Shown piece after piece: positions 25,926 to 37,319 of a stretch of DNA of 64,000 nt (position 1 is its first letter; each line of letters starts with the position of its first letter). Below the pieces are notes generated by a model. The model had not been told where the DNA came from and did no database searches. It saw only the letters and a program-made list of their open reading frames with translations. Position numbers and translations under genes: made by a program. The DNA comes from Tillus elongatus (lineage: Eukaryota; Arthropoda; Insecta; Coleoptera; Cleridae). The DNA lies in assembly GCA_964006375.1 (NCBI GenBank), contig OZ023265.1:166806118-166870117 (forward strand), given 5' to 3'.

Positions 25926-26349
25926 AAAATCTCTGGACGCAGCAAGTGCGTTATGGTAGCGAATTTTCTTTAAAATATTTTTAATAGCAAATGTCTTTCT
26001 TTGATGAAAGCAGGCATCAAACTTGGTTGCCTATATAGTAGAAACAATGTATCATATTTCATTGAAACAAATTTATTGTTTGAAAATATATAAACATTTT
26101 TCAAAAGTCTAGATGCAGCAAATGTGTTATGGAAGTGATTTTCCATAAAAATGTTTTTAATAGCAAATGCGAGCAGGCATCAATCTGATTACCGGTATAG
26201 CCTATGTAGTAAAAACAATGTACTATATTTTATCAAAATTACTTATGGTTTGAAAATATACAAAAATTTTGCGAAAATAAACTTAAATGTTGGTTTTCCA
26301 TCCAACAAAGCTTATGTTAATAGCAAATTGAGTTATTGAAATTTGAAGG

Positions 26350-27345
26350 ATTTAATGAAACTTTGGTAAATTTGCAGATTAGCACCCAAACGCTTTTCAA
26401 CAAATTGTTTTCAGAGACATTACTAGGACCTCACCTGCAGGTTTCTGAACAGTTTTTTGAAAAACGTTCGGGAGCTAAACTGCAAATTTACCGAAAATTT
26501 GCTACCAAAACGCACTTACTGCGTCCAGATTTTTTTCTTACAAACGCATCATATTTCGATAAAAAATGCAAAAATGCATTAACGAATTTGTTCTACGAAA
26601 ATTAGTTAAAAAAAATTAAACACCCCTACTCACTCCTGGTCCCGTAACTTCCTTGGGAAGTGTGAACAAGAAATTTTTCTTGGGGTTTGTGGATCCAGAG
26701 GGGTGGGGGCCTAGGCAGGTTTCTGAAAACAGTTTTTTGAAAAGCGTTCGGGAGCTAAACAGCAAATTTATCGAAAATTCGCTACCAAAACGCACTTACT
26801 GCGTCCAGATTTTTTTCTTGCAAACGCATCATATTTCGACAAAAAATGGAAAAATGCATTCACGAATTTGTTCTACGAAAATTAGTTTAAAAAATTATAC
26901 ACCCCTACTCACTCCTGGTCCAGTCACTTCCTTGGAGAGTGTGAACAAGAAATTTTTCTTGGGGTTTGTGGATCCAGGGGCGGCCCTAGGCAGGTTTCTG
27001 AAAACAGTGTTTTGAAAAGCGTTCGGGAGCTAAACTGCAAATTTACCGAAAATTCGCTACCAAAACGCACTTACTGCGTCCAGATTTTTTTCTTATAAAC
27101 GCATCATATTTCGTTAAAAAATGCTAAATTACATTAACGAATTTGTTCTAAAAAAATTAGCTAAAAAAATTATGCACCCCTACTCACTCCTGGTACCGTA
27201 ACTTCCTTGGGGAGTGTAAACAAGAAATTTTTCTTGAGGTTTGTGGATCCGGGGGGAGCCCTAGGCAGGTTTCTGAAAACAGTGTTTTGAAAAGCGTTCG
27301 GCAGCTTAACTGCAGATTTACCGAATATTCGCAACCAAAACGCAC
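26350..27345 (+). repeat. Tandem array of about 277-bp units, a little over three copies
   Basis: The phrase CGCACTTACTGCG recurs at about 26511, 26791, 27065 and 27340, giving periods of 275-280 bp. Each unit joins a family R inner tip to a family T arm (CTCCTGGTCCCGTAACTTCC, GTGTGAACAAGAAATTTTTC, AGCGTTCGGGAGCTAAACTG). The first unit is preceded by an inverted partial arm (26365-26425 against 26440-26500). Confidence 0.8.
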
Positions 27346-28022
27346 TTACTGCGCCCAGATTTTTTTTAAGATAAACGCATCATATTTCGATAAAAAATGC
27401 AAAAATGCATTAACAAATTTGTTCCACGATAATTAGCTAAAAAAAATTATAGGCCGTTAAACCATAAATTTCACTAAACCTACAAATAAATATCCAAACA
27501 GCTACCAAACTTAACTAAACTGACAGCCAAAGCACCAGAGAAAGGGTCTATTTAAAATGGATTTTCTGTAAACATTTTAGTAAAATGAAGGTCAATGACG
27601 GTTGAATCTGAAACTTAAGGGTTCGCACAAGACTCTTATTGCAACATTTTCTTTTCACAAACGGTATTTGTTTCACATTCTTTGCCTAAACATTGCCAAT
27701 TTTGACGTTTAAAATTGCGAGTTTGACGTTTTGAGGAAAACTCCAACATTTATTGCTTTAACTGCCCATAACTTCTTTGTCTTTAAAGCTATGGACCTAA
27801 ATTTTGGTACGGAGTTCTCTCTTTATAATGTAAACACGTGTACCAAATTTGGTTGCCCTTACTTTGTTACTTCTGGAGATATGAATTTTTTTATAAATAA
27901 AATACAAAATTTTCCGGGAAAACCTGGTCCGATTTTCCTACGACCTTATCCAAGTCACTTGCAAAAGGAAGGTACTCTGCAAATTTTATCAAGATCGGTC
28001 AATTATTTTTTGAGTTATCGGT

Positions 28023-28217
<195 letters not shown>

Positions 28218-28289
28218 ACAGATCTCCCCATAAGCGAATTTTTTTTAAAAAAAATTCGCTAATAAATGTGTTTGTTAAGTAATTATGAT

Positions 28290-28700
28290 GGATCGCGTTA
28301 TTCAAAATGTACTTATCAGTGCTCATCACAGGTTCCAATCTTTACTCATTGAATTGTGTTCGTCAAAAACCAGACGTAAACGAACTGCAATAAATGCCTT
28401 CAAATGTACAAATAAGATATAATTTGTTACGGTCCGCTTTCTTTTTTACTTCGCTACCGTACCATCTTTTTACTAGGGCAGCATAACATCAACATACTAC
28501 TTGGTTCCGCAACGAGGTGGCGGCTCGTGCTTTGTGTCTTATATCTCACTTAGTGTTGGAAGGCTGGTTACCATAGCCGTACTACTTTATTGGTGTATTT
28601 TCGCTGCAGTTAGTATGCCGTGCTGACGAGCTTTAATTAGTGCGAAACCGGTCTACGGTGCTAATTGTGGTAAGAATCCATCTAGCCTTACAGTGAAGAT
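28290..28700 (+). repeat. Family U-like sequence carrying a hammerhead ribozyme
   Basis: 28305-28340 (TGTACTTATCAGTGCTCATC, then ACAGGTTCCAATCTT) matches 59735-59770 and 61590-61612. Downstream, 28490-28530 (CAACATACTACTTGGTTCCG, CAACGAG) is matched in inverted orientation at about 36470-36505. The ribozyme at 28616-28660 closes the block. No protein is encoded. The block may be a decayed Penelope-type terminal repeat or retrozyme-like unit, which is inference. Confidence 0.5.
28616..28660 (+). ncRNA. Hammerhead ribozyme, type I, minimal helix III
   Basis: All conserved parts fit without an extra base. Core CTGACGA is at 28623-28629. Helix II starts G28630-C28643 and C28631-G28642, with further pairs inside. 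GAA is at 28644-28646. Helix III is the self-complementary ACCGGT (28647-28652), followed by cleavage-site C28653. Helix I is CCGTG (28618-28622) with TACGG (28654-28658), extendable to seven pairs with two G-U wobbles. A ribozyme of this shape, with a loopless helix III, is established for Penelope-like retroelements. Present-day self-cleavage is inference. Confidence 0.75.
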
Positions 28701-28979
28701 TTTGTTAATCATGTCTTGTGGTCCGATGAGAGTAGGTTTACGAACAGTTTTCGACGATTTGTGTGTTAGATTTATGATTTTAATGAGAGAAAAGCTTACT
28801 ACTTATTAAAACAAAACTTTGATACTTTGAATTATTTAAACGCCTTCTCAGATGGAAAAAATGTTTAACTTATAAAAACTCCATTATCGTGGGATATCGT
28901 TTAGTTGGGCCACGTTTATGCCCACAAAGGCTTGATGATGAGGCTTACCTACACTTTTACAAAGTGATCAGCCCGTTTT

Positions 28980-29330
28980 ATTGCAAAACGTTCCTATTGA
29001 AGTACGACGTGCAATGTGGCCACTATATGACGGTGCACCGCCTCATTACATTTTAGCGGTGAGGGATTACCGCAATGAAATTTTCCTTGAGAGGTGGATA
29101 GGGCACGGTGGATTCATAGATGGTGCTGCCAGATCTCCCAACTTGAACCCGATCGACTTTTTCTTTCTGGCTATGTGAAGTCACTGGTATGTGGAACGCC
29201 TGTGAATACTGTGGAAAAGCTAAGGCAACGAATTTTTGGAAGCTTCGCAATAATAAAAAGGAGGCGAATCCTTCAGGGTTTTTCGCAACTTTCTGAGAAG
29301 AATAAATTTATATAATGGAAGGACAATATT
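28980..29330 (+). pseudogene. DD41D transposase remnant 3
   Basis: The frame reads MWPLYDGAPPHYILAVRDYR, then ERWIGHGG and AARSPNLNPIDFFFL, so the second and third catalytic aspartates are present with 41 residues between them. The N-terminal half and first aspartate are missing, and a frameshift near 29170 moves the rest into another frame (VKSLVCGTPVNTVEKLRQRI). This lineage is clearly different from both elements at 10963-16798. Confidence 0.8.
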
Positions 29331-30056
29331 TATAGAACTTATTGTAAGAGTATGGAAGAAATGTACATTTGACACGTTATGCACTTTGTAGTGATTAGCA
29401 AAAATGTTAACTAATCATGTAGTTAGTGAATAAATTTTATATTGAGTTGTGACTGTGAAAATCAGTTTAAGGGAGCGTTAAAGCATTAAAATGCTTCAAG
29501 TCGTTTTTGTCACAATCGGTTCATTTTATAGTATCGCAACAAGAGATTTTTTTTTTGAATAATTTTTGATGCTCTCTAACATGGTGCTGTTTAAATTCGT
29601 AAGTTGAAAAAACCAAAAAATCTCTAGACGCAGCAAGTGCGTTATGGTAGCGAATTTTCTTTAAAATATTTTTTATAGCAAATGTCTTTCTTTGATGAAA
29701 GCAGGCATCAAACTTAGTTGCCTATATAGTAGAAACAATGTATCACATTTCATCGAAATAAATTTATTGTTTGAAAATATATAAACATTTTTTAAAAGTC
29801 TAGATGCAGCAAATGTGTTATGGAAGTGAATTTCCATAAAAATGTTTTTAATAGCAAATGCAGGCAGGCATATCAATCTGATTATCGGTATAGCCTATGT
29901 AGTAGAAACAATGTACTATATTTTATCAAAATTACTTATGGTTTGAAAATATACAAAAATTTTCCGAAAATAAACTTAAATGTTGGTTTCCTAACCAACA
30001 AAACCAAGTTAATAGCAAATTGAGTTATTGAAACTTGAAGGATTTAATGAAAATTC

Positions 30057-30784
30057 GGTAAATTTGCAGATTAGCTCCCGAACGCTTTTCAAAAAATTGT
30101 TTTCAGATATATTACTAGGACCCCACCTGGATGCACAAACCACACGAAAAATTTCTGGTTCACACCCCCCAAGGAAGTTACGGGACTGGAGTGAATAGGG
30201 GTGCTGGGCGGGGTAGGTAGCAAAAAGGAAATATGAGCAGAAAAAGCAAAGAAAGCTGCTTAAAAGCTGTCTATTTGAAGCCATATCCCCATTAAACCCC
30301 GCCTACATGAGAGGGGAAGGAAAATGCCTGCGACGAAGTAGACCCCCCCCCACCCACCCGCTTCGATTTGCGGTAGGGTTGGGGGTGGCCGCTTCGTCGT
30401 GGGGATTTTCCTTCTCCCCTCGCGTGCATACAACCACCCTCCTTGCACAAACCACAAGAAAAATTTATTGTTCATACCCGCCAAGGAAGTTACGGCACCT
30501 GGGGGAATAGGGGTGCTGTGCGGGGTAGGCAGGGTTTAAGTGGGATATAGCTTCAAGATGTGAAAAAGACAACTTTCAAGCCCGTTTTATTCGCATTTTC
30601 TGCTCATATTTTCTTTTTACTACCTACCCCGCCCAGCACCCCTATTCACTTCTGATCCCGTAACTTCCTTGGGGGTGTGAACAAGACATTTTTCTTGGGG
30701 TTTGTGCATCCAGGGGGGCCCCTAGGCAAGTTTCTGAAAACAGTTTTTTGAAAAGCGTTCGGGAGCTAACCTGCAAATTTACCG
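30057..30784. repeat. Family T fold-back element, fullest copy
   Basis: The left arm from 30057 (GGTAAATTTGCAGATTAGCT) and the right arm ending at 30784 (its complement, AGCTAACCTGCAAATTTACC) are inverted copies of about 170-200 bp. They include the phrases CAAGGAAGTTACGGGAC, GGGGTGCTGGGCGGGGTAG and GCACAAACCACA. The interior holds further inverted segments (about 30430-30525 and 30600-30730) and a GC-rich hairpin at 30311-30421. Confidence 0.75.
30311..30421. other. GC-rich hairpin with G-quadruplex-forming run
   Basis: GGGGAAGGAAAATGCC and GCGACGAAG on the left (30311-30338) pair with CTTCGTCG and GGATTTTCCTTC (30392-30421). Between them, CCCCCCCCCACCCACCC (30343-30359) reads GGGTGGGTGGGGGGGGG on the minus strand, which satisfies the four-tract G-quadruplex pattern. 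Confidence 0.7.
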
Positions 30785-31469
30785 AAAAGTCGCTACCGAA
30801 ACGCACTTACTGCGTACAGATTTTTTTCTTATAAACGCAGCATATTTCGATTAAAAATGCATTAACGAATTTGTTCTACGAAGATTAGCTAAAAAAAATT
30901 ATAGACAGTTAAACGATAAACTTCACTAAACCTACAAATAAATATCCAAAAAAGCATCAACTAACTAAACTGACAGCCAAGTCATCAAAGAAAGGGTCTA
31001 TTTGAAATAAATATTTTGTAAATATTTTAGTAAAATGAAGGGCAATGACGGTTGAATGTGAAACTTAAGGGTTTGCAGAACACTCTTCTTGCAACATTTT
31101 CTTTCCACAATCGGTATTTGTTTCACGTTCTTTGCCTAAACATTGCCAATTTTGACGTTTAAAATTGCGAGTTTGGCGTTTTGAGGAAAACTCCAAAATT
31201 TGTTTCTTTAACTGCCCATAACTTCGTTGCTTTTAAAGCTAGAGACCTAAGTTTTGGTACAGAGTTCACAATGCAAACACGTGTACCAAATTTGGTTGCC
31301 CTTACTTTGTTCTTTACGGACATATGAATTTTTTTAGAAAGAAATCACAAAATTTTCCCGGAAAACCTGGCCTGATTTTCCTCGCTAACAAACCTATTCA
31401 AGCCACTTGCAAAAGGAAGGTACTCACCAAATTTGATCAAATCGGTCCATTATTTTTTGAGTTATCGGT

Positions 31470-31472
<3 letters not shown>

Positions 31473-31544
<72 letters not shown>
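31473..31544. repeat. (TA)n tract, 72 bp
   Basis: Standard family R site of copy 5. Confidence 0.96.
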
Positions 31545-31550
<6 letters not shown>

Positions 31551-31843
31551 CAGATCTGCTCATTAGCGAATTTTTTTAAAAAAGTTCGCTAAAAGTTCTG
31601 GGCCATAGATAGAAGGTTAAGGTCAGGGTAGGCTCTTTTGCTCTAGGATTTGCATCATATTTGAAATATAAATCTAAAATGGCACTAGTAAGAAATTTAT
31701 CTGGGAAAACTTTACAAAAAAAATTTTTTGACACATGTATCTCCCTAATATTGAGTTTTCGAAAAATTGTTATCCAACTTTGTGGCCCTAATTTGTTGTG
31801 AGCAATCACTTCCTGAAGCCTTGACGCATATTTTCAGGACAAC

Positions 31844-31846
<3 letters not shown>

Positions 31847-31904
<58 letters not shown>
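31847..31904. repeat. (TA)n tract, 58 bp
   Basis: Within a weakly family R-like tail (CTGGCCCCAAGTATGG follows), so probably an old R remnant. Confidence 0.95.
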
Positions 31905-31908
<4 letters not shown>

Positions 31909-31990
31909 TGGCCCCAAGTATGGTAAGATACTTTTTCAAAATTCTAGAATCGCGATCTGCTCGAGAGCTAATTTTTAATTTTTTCCATCA

Positions 31991-32268
31991 GAATTTGCTA
32001 AAAGAGAATATTTAGTTAACTTATTGTAAAAATACACTTCATACATAAAGTCAAGCTATGTAATATATTAATTTAAGAAAATAACAACTGGGCTATGTTT
32101 GCGTGATTTCTTTCTACTCTTAAGAAAAATAACGTGCGTCACAGAATTCTTACAATACCAAAACATATTTTCCAGGTACACCCTCGACCTATGCACTGCT
32201 GCACAAACAAAAACAATCCAAACAAAAGACAGGATTAATAAAATGGGAAAGCAGATTCTCCTAAATTG
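31991..32268. repeat. Left copy of a 278-bp direct repeat
   Basis: Starts GAATTTGCTAAAAGAGAATA and ends CTAAATTG. The copy at 32881-33159 differs at only a handful of positions. The two copies flank a LINE-B fragment exactly. Confidence 0.9.
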
Positions 32269-32880
32269 CTCCGGTTGGAGACGAAATTTGCTGTCCATGT
32301 GCAGAGTTTTGGTGGTAGGCCATAGGCAGGAAGTTTAGTAAGCAGCGCTGCCTGCTACATCTGGTCGAATGCTTTGGATATGTCTACAACGACAATCTGG
32401 GATTCACCGTGCAGTTCCATAGACTTGCTCCAAGAATGGGTGACAAAGGAAAGGGGGTCGACAGTTGATCTGCGCTGACGGAATCCATACCACCTGTCGT
32501 GGATTAGACTGTGTTTTTAAAAAAAAAATAGTAATTAGGTTTTTATATACTTTTCCATCACTTTAGAGACGACTGAAAGGAAATAAAAAGGCCTGTAGTT
32601 GCTAGGAATCGCTTTGGATCCTTTCTTGGGGAGCGGTTGTACTCGAGCAGTTTTCCAGTTACTAGGGAATATGCCTCTATTGTAAGATGTTTGAAACAGA
32701 CGAGTCAGGACAGGAGCAAGTTCTGGTGCGCATTTTTTGAGAACAATTGCTGGGATCTTGTCAAGGCCAGAGGCTTTCCTGGTATTAAGAGAAGAGAGCA
32801 TCTTCCTTTCCTTTTTAGTTTTGAAAATGATATCAGTCATTTTATACGTGACATTGGGGACTGTTGGTGGTTGAACATTT
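32269..32880 (-). pseudogene. LINE-B copy 2: central RT fragment
   Basis: Minus-strand frame with SGLDKIPAIVLKKCAPELAP, SNWKTARVQPLPKKGSK, PSNYRPFYFLSVVSK, then in other frames the YGFRQRRSTVD-like and SKAFDQ-like stretch down to 32269. Both ends lie inside the ORF, so the copy lacks the LINE 3' end that normal target-primed insertion would leave. It is flanked by the 278-bp direct repeats. Confidence 0.88.
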
Positions 32881-33159
32881 GAATTTGCTAAAAGAGAATA
32901 TTTAGTTAACTTATTGTAAAAATAAACTTCATACATAAAGTCAAGCTCTGTAATATATTAATTTAAGAAAATAACAACTGGGCTATGTTTGCGTGATTTC
33001 TTTCTACCCTTAAGAAAAATAACGTGCGTCACAGAATTCTTATAATACCAAAACATATTTTCCAGGTACACCCTCGACCTATGCACTGCTGCACAAACAA
33101 AAACAATCCAAACAAAAGACAGGATAAATAAAATGGGAAAGCAAGCACCTCCTAAATTG
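32881..33159. repeat. Right copy of the 278-bp direct repeat
   Basis: See the left copy at 31991; the offset is 890 bp. Single-base differences (AATACAC/AATAAAC, AGCTATG/AGCTCTG, AGGATTA/AGGATAA) suggest the duplication is recent but not new. Confidence 0.9.
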
Positions 33160-33179
33160 GCTGCAGTTTATTTCCGGCC

Positions 33180-33545
33180 TACATACGTAAATGGTTATGT
33201 GCCCACACAGAATGAAGAGACGATGTAACGCAGGGCAACCCCGACGTCCGAACAGCAGGCTCAAAACAAGCACCTGGGGAATCCCATGCCTGTTTCACAT
33301 ACCTGGATTTCTAAATCGGAACATCTGTGTGCTTGCGCTCTTCCGCTACCGTTGCCTACTCTGGAAAGTTGCTGCTCTGGATACATCCACGCAGCGGGCT
33401 GCCGACGTTGTGACGTCATCGCGGGAAACTGCTGACGGGACGACGGCTTCGGCAGGTATTATTTAAATCTTGGGGTAGTGGGATAAGAATGCCGGGACAA
33501 GGATGGAAGTACCAAAGGTACTCCAACTCAATAAATACAAATACA
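33180..33545. promoter_or_regulatory. GC-richer block with CRE and E2F-type sites
   Basis: TGACGTCA (33411-33418) lies one base before CGCGGGAAA (33420-33428), which reads TTTCCCGCG on the other strand, an E2F-type site. AATAAATACAAATACAG follows at 33531. Composition is well above the surrounding GC content. It could be a promoter CpG island or a solo LTR; neither boundary was found. Confidence 0.3.
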
Positions 33546-33562
33546 GTATTTTCCTTTAGCAT

Positions 33563-33845
33563 AAAAAGTCGAGACGCAGCAAATGCGTTATCGTAGTGAA
33601 TTTTCAACTGAATTTTTTCATTAACTTTTATCTTTTTTTCTCTTAAATAAGACATCTGAGTTTTTTTATATGGTATACGTTTTACAATGGAAACTTGCGT
33701 AGCAAGTTTGGTTGCCATAGCTGTGTTATTTTCAGAGATACAGCCAACTTATCCAAGCCATTTACAGAAGGAAGCTACTTACCAAATTTTATGAAAATTG
33801 GCTCAATATTTTTTAACTTATCGGTGTGAGGTATATACAGTCTGG
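33563..33845 (+). repeat. Family R, short internally deleted copy
   Basis: Tip AGACGCAGCAAATGCG at 33571, followed after about 150 bases by late body sequence (AACTTATCCAAGCCATTTAC, CTTATCGGTGTGAGG). It stops where the (TA)n tract would start. Confidence 0.65.
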
Positions 33846-33979
33846 CCCATTCTAGATGGAAACACCCCTGTAACTTTTGGATTTATAATTCGATTTTGAT
33901 GAACAAAAGTCAACTATGTCAAAAAATGTTAGGGCCGTTTTTTAGGATGAAAATACGTACGTCCCTTTACAATAAATAC

Positions 33980-35215
33980 ATTTTTTTATATTTCAACAAC
34001 ACACCACGAGGGCGTACAGCCTAAATACTATAGTACCGTGAGTGTCGACAAGGAGAAAAGAGGCAACTTGTTAATTCTGGACTTGAAAGTTTGGAGGTTC
34101 GGAGCAGAAGGAAAAACATGTGCCGGCAAGGAATTACACAACTTGGAAGTACTCAGGACAAAAGAGCGGGCATAACAAGATGTTCTATGTCTGGTGACCA
34201 GAGACAGAACCCTCCATGAGTCTGCGATCCTCATCTAATTGGGCCAAAGAGACAGGCCTAGAATATTGCATATTTGAGGGGAGGGTGCTGTCGTCCGCGT
34301 AACTGTGAACTGGGTTGGATGTGCTAGAGAGGAGGTCATTGATTTGGAAAAGAATCAAAGCGGGGGCTAAAGCTGAACCTTGAGGAACTCCTGCATTAAT
34401 TGCATACAGTTTAAAGGAATGGCCATCCACGACAACAGAAATGCTCCGGTTGGAGAGGAAATTTGCTGTTCAGGTACAGAGTTTTGGTGGTAGACCATAG
34501 GCAGGAAGTTTAGTAAGCAGCGCTGCCTGCCAGACCTGGTCGAATGGTTTGGATATGCCTAGAGCGACAATCTGGGATTCACTGTGTAGTTCCATAGACT
34601 TGTTCCAAGAATGTGTGACAAAGGAAAGGAGGTCGGCAGTTGATCTGCGCTGACGGAATCCATATTGCCTGTCGTGGATTAGACTGTGTTTTTTCAAGAA
34701 ATTTTAGTAATTAGGTTTTTATATACTTTTCCATCACTTTAGAGACAACTGAAAGGAAATAAATAGGCTTGTAGTTGCTAGGAAGCGCTTTGGATCCTTT
34801 CTTGGGGACGGGTTGTACTCGAGCAGTTTTCCAGTTACTAGGGAATATGCCTCTATTGTAAGATATCTGAAACAGACGAGTCATAACAGGGGCAAGTTCT
34901 GGAGCACATTTTTTTGGGAACAATTGCTGGGATCTCGTCAAGGCCAGAGGCTTTCCTGGTATTAAGAGAAGAGAGCATATTTCTTTCTTTTTTAGTTTTG
35001 AAAATGATATCTGTCATTTTATGCGTGAAATTCGGGACTGTTGGTGGTTGAACATTTGGAGGTGGGTTGAGAGTAGAAATGCCGACGAACAACGAGACAA
35101 AAAGCTTTGCCCAGTGCGGTAGAAACAATTTAATGCCCTGAAACAAGAGGTGGGAACGTGCTCTTGCAGAAATTATTCCCAATAGATTTAGCAAGAGTCC
35201 AGAAGGGTTTGCTGC
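33980..35215 (-). pseudogene. LINE-B copy 3, 3' end and RT with internal deletion
   Basis: The minus strand carries RT motifs: KCAPELAPVMTRLFQI, SNWKTARVQPVPKKGSKALP, RQYGFRQRRSTADLLSFVTH, ALGISKPFDQVWQ, NAGVPQGSALAPAL and HSYADDSTLPSN. At 34201 the frame jumps straight to the C-terminus (RTSCYARSFVLSTSK), deleting about 590 bp relative to the copy at 51787. The 3' UTR shares GTGGTGTGTTG and an A-rich end near 33980. The 5' truncation at about 35215 lies before the RT domain. Confidence 0.88.
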
Positions 35216-35235
35216 CCTTGGCTCTATGGAAATAC

Positions 35236-35290
35236 GCTAGCATTAAATTAATATAACATACCTGTTGCATTATATTAATTTAATGCTAGC
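35236..35290. other. Perfect 21-bp inverted repeat, 13-base loop
   Basis: Arms 35236-35256 and 35270-35290, starting GCTAGCATTAAATT, are exact complements around the loop CATACCTGTTGCA. The hairpin sits immediately beyond the 5' end of LINE-B copy 3. Confidence 0.95.
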
Positions 35291-35774
35291 TTACGTAGTT
35301 TTTTCTTCGGTAAATTGCAACAAACATTGAAAAATGTTCACACTTACAACAACAACAAAATATTAGCAGCCGTCTTTAAAGCATTACCAGTTTGCATAAT
35401 AGAAAATCCATAGTGTGAATCCCATTAAGGATGGCCATAATTTTTAATGTAAATTTCATTCAAATCTATGAAAATCTAGTGGTCCTATTAGACAGGATGG
35501 CATTGAGAACAAACAATTCAATAAAATATCTTTGTCGTCAAGGTATTTCTATTATGCCGTCATTAATCTGATTTATTTCGTCTCCCGTTTCCTTAATCGT
35601 GGATATATTATTTCTGTTTTTGTAATGCATGGTGTTGGCGAAATTTATTTCAATTTAATGTAAGCTTACATAAGTTATAACTATAAATCAATTTAAGTAT
35701 ATATTAAAAGTTAACATGTTCTAATATAGGTGGTCCTATCTACAGTGATTCTTTCTGTGTGTCAATTTATACAG
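35291..35774. other. AT-rich sequence with no recognisable feature
   Basis: No convincing frame. Short palindromes only (GTAAGCTTAC at about 35661). Confidence 0.45.
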
Positions 35775-36520
<746 letters not shown>

Positions 36521-37314
36521 TGTTATAGATGGAGACATATGTACAATCAACTAACAATTTTTTAAATTGTCAGGCCTGGCCCATTTCTTTTATAATACCG
36601 GAACAATGTTTACTTTCAAAAGCGCTAAATTTTAGCATGCGACAATGTTCTTTGCAAGTATAAAAACCTGTTTACAACATTAGAACGATACTAATAGATA
36701 AGTTACTAGATTCATCATTTTTATTATCGATGATTTTGCAGGTTAGTTTTTTAGTTAGTTTAGTAAATAGCACTTTAAAGCGTATTTCTGTATTTCTCAT
36801 ATTATACGCTTCAAACAGTCCCGCTTAAAATTAGACATACCTACGTTTGTTAACCGTCCCAGCCTATCGAGCTTAATTTAAAAGGCGCTTGCTCTCGGCG
36901 TCGACCGGATTTGAGTGGAGCCTTGCACAAAAGCTAGATTCATACACTCTCGAATTGCAAAATAGCCGCGAAACGTATTCATATTGGTTTATTTAAAATA
37001 ATATCGTAAACTGTTGTTTTTTATTAGATTTGATAAATAAATTTTAGTAATTTTTGTGTGCACACAGACACGATCTAAATGTATTCTCTACTTTTAAGTT
37101 TGTGTAGCCCCAATGTTAACTAAGGACCCCACTTTATTATACTTACTTATCTTGTGCTTATATATGTAATATAAAAATAAAAAAGGAGTGAAACAGCAAG
37201 TGAATTTATTTGCTTTAGTGCTGTATTCGATATTGTCTGAAAAGACATTATGGGCGACAATGTGGAATGTTTTCTGTAAATTCACAGTTTACTGCAATAA
37301 TTAGAATTAATTTT
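36521..37314. other. No recognisable feature
   Basis: No frame, RNA gene or repeat could be assigned to this stretch. Confidence 0.4.
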
Positions 37315-37319
37315 TTTTT

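Larger units (their letters stand above)
29612..31592 (+). repeat. Family R, copy 5, with family T fold-back inside
   Basis: Tips at 29625 and 29802 (the second with the same CpG-to-TpG changes as in copy 4). A family T palindrome occupies 30057-30784, then the inner tip at 30790-30820, the body (GTTTTGAGGAAAACTCC, GTTGCCCTTACTTTGTTC), the (TA)n tract and the terminal hairpin ending at about 31592. The nearly identical left parts of copies 4 and 5 show they share a recent common ancestor. Confidence 0.78.

Noticed and set aside
31991..33159. The 278-bp direct repeats as LTRs of a small retrotransposon
   Set aside because: They lack TG...CA ends, a primer site and a purine tract, and the enclosed sequence is an antisense LINE fragment.
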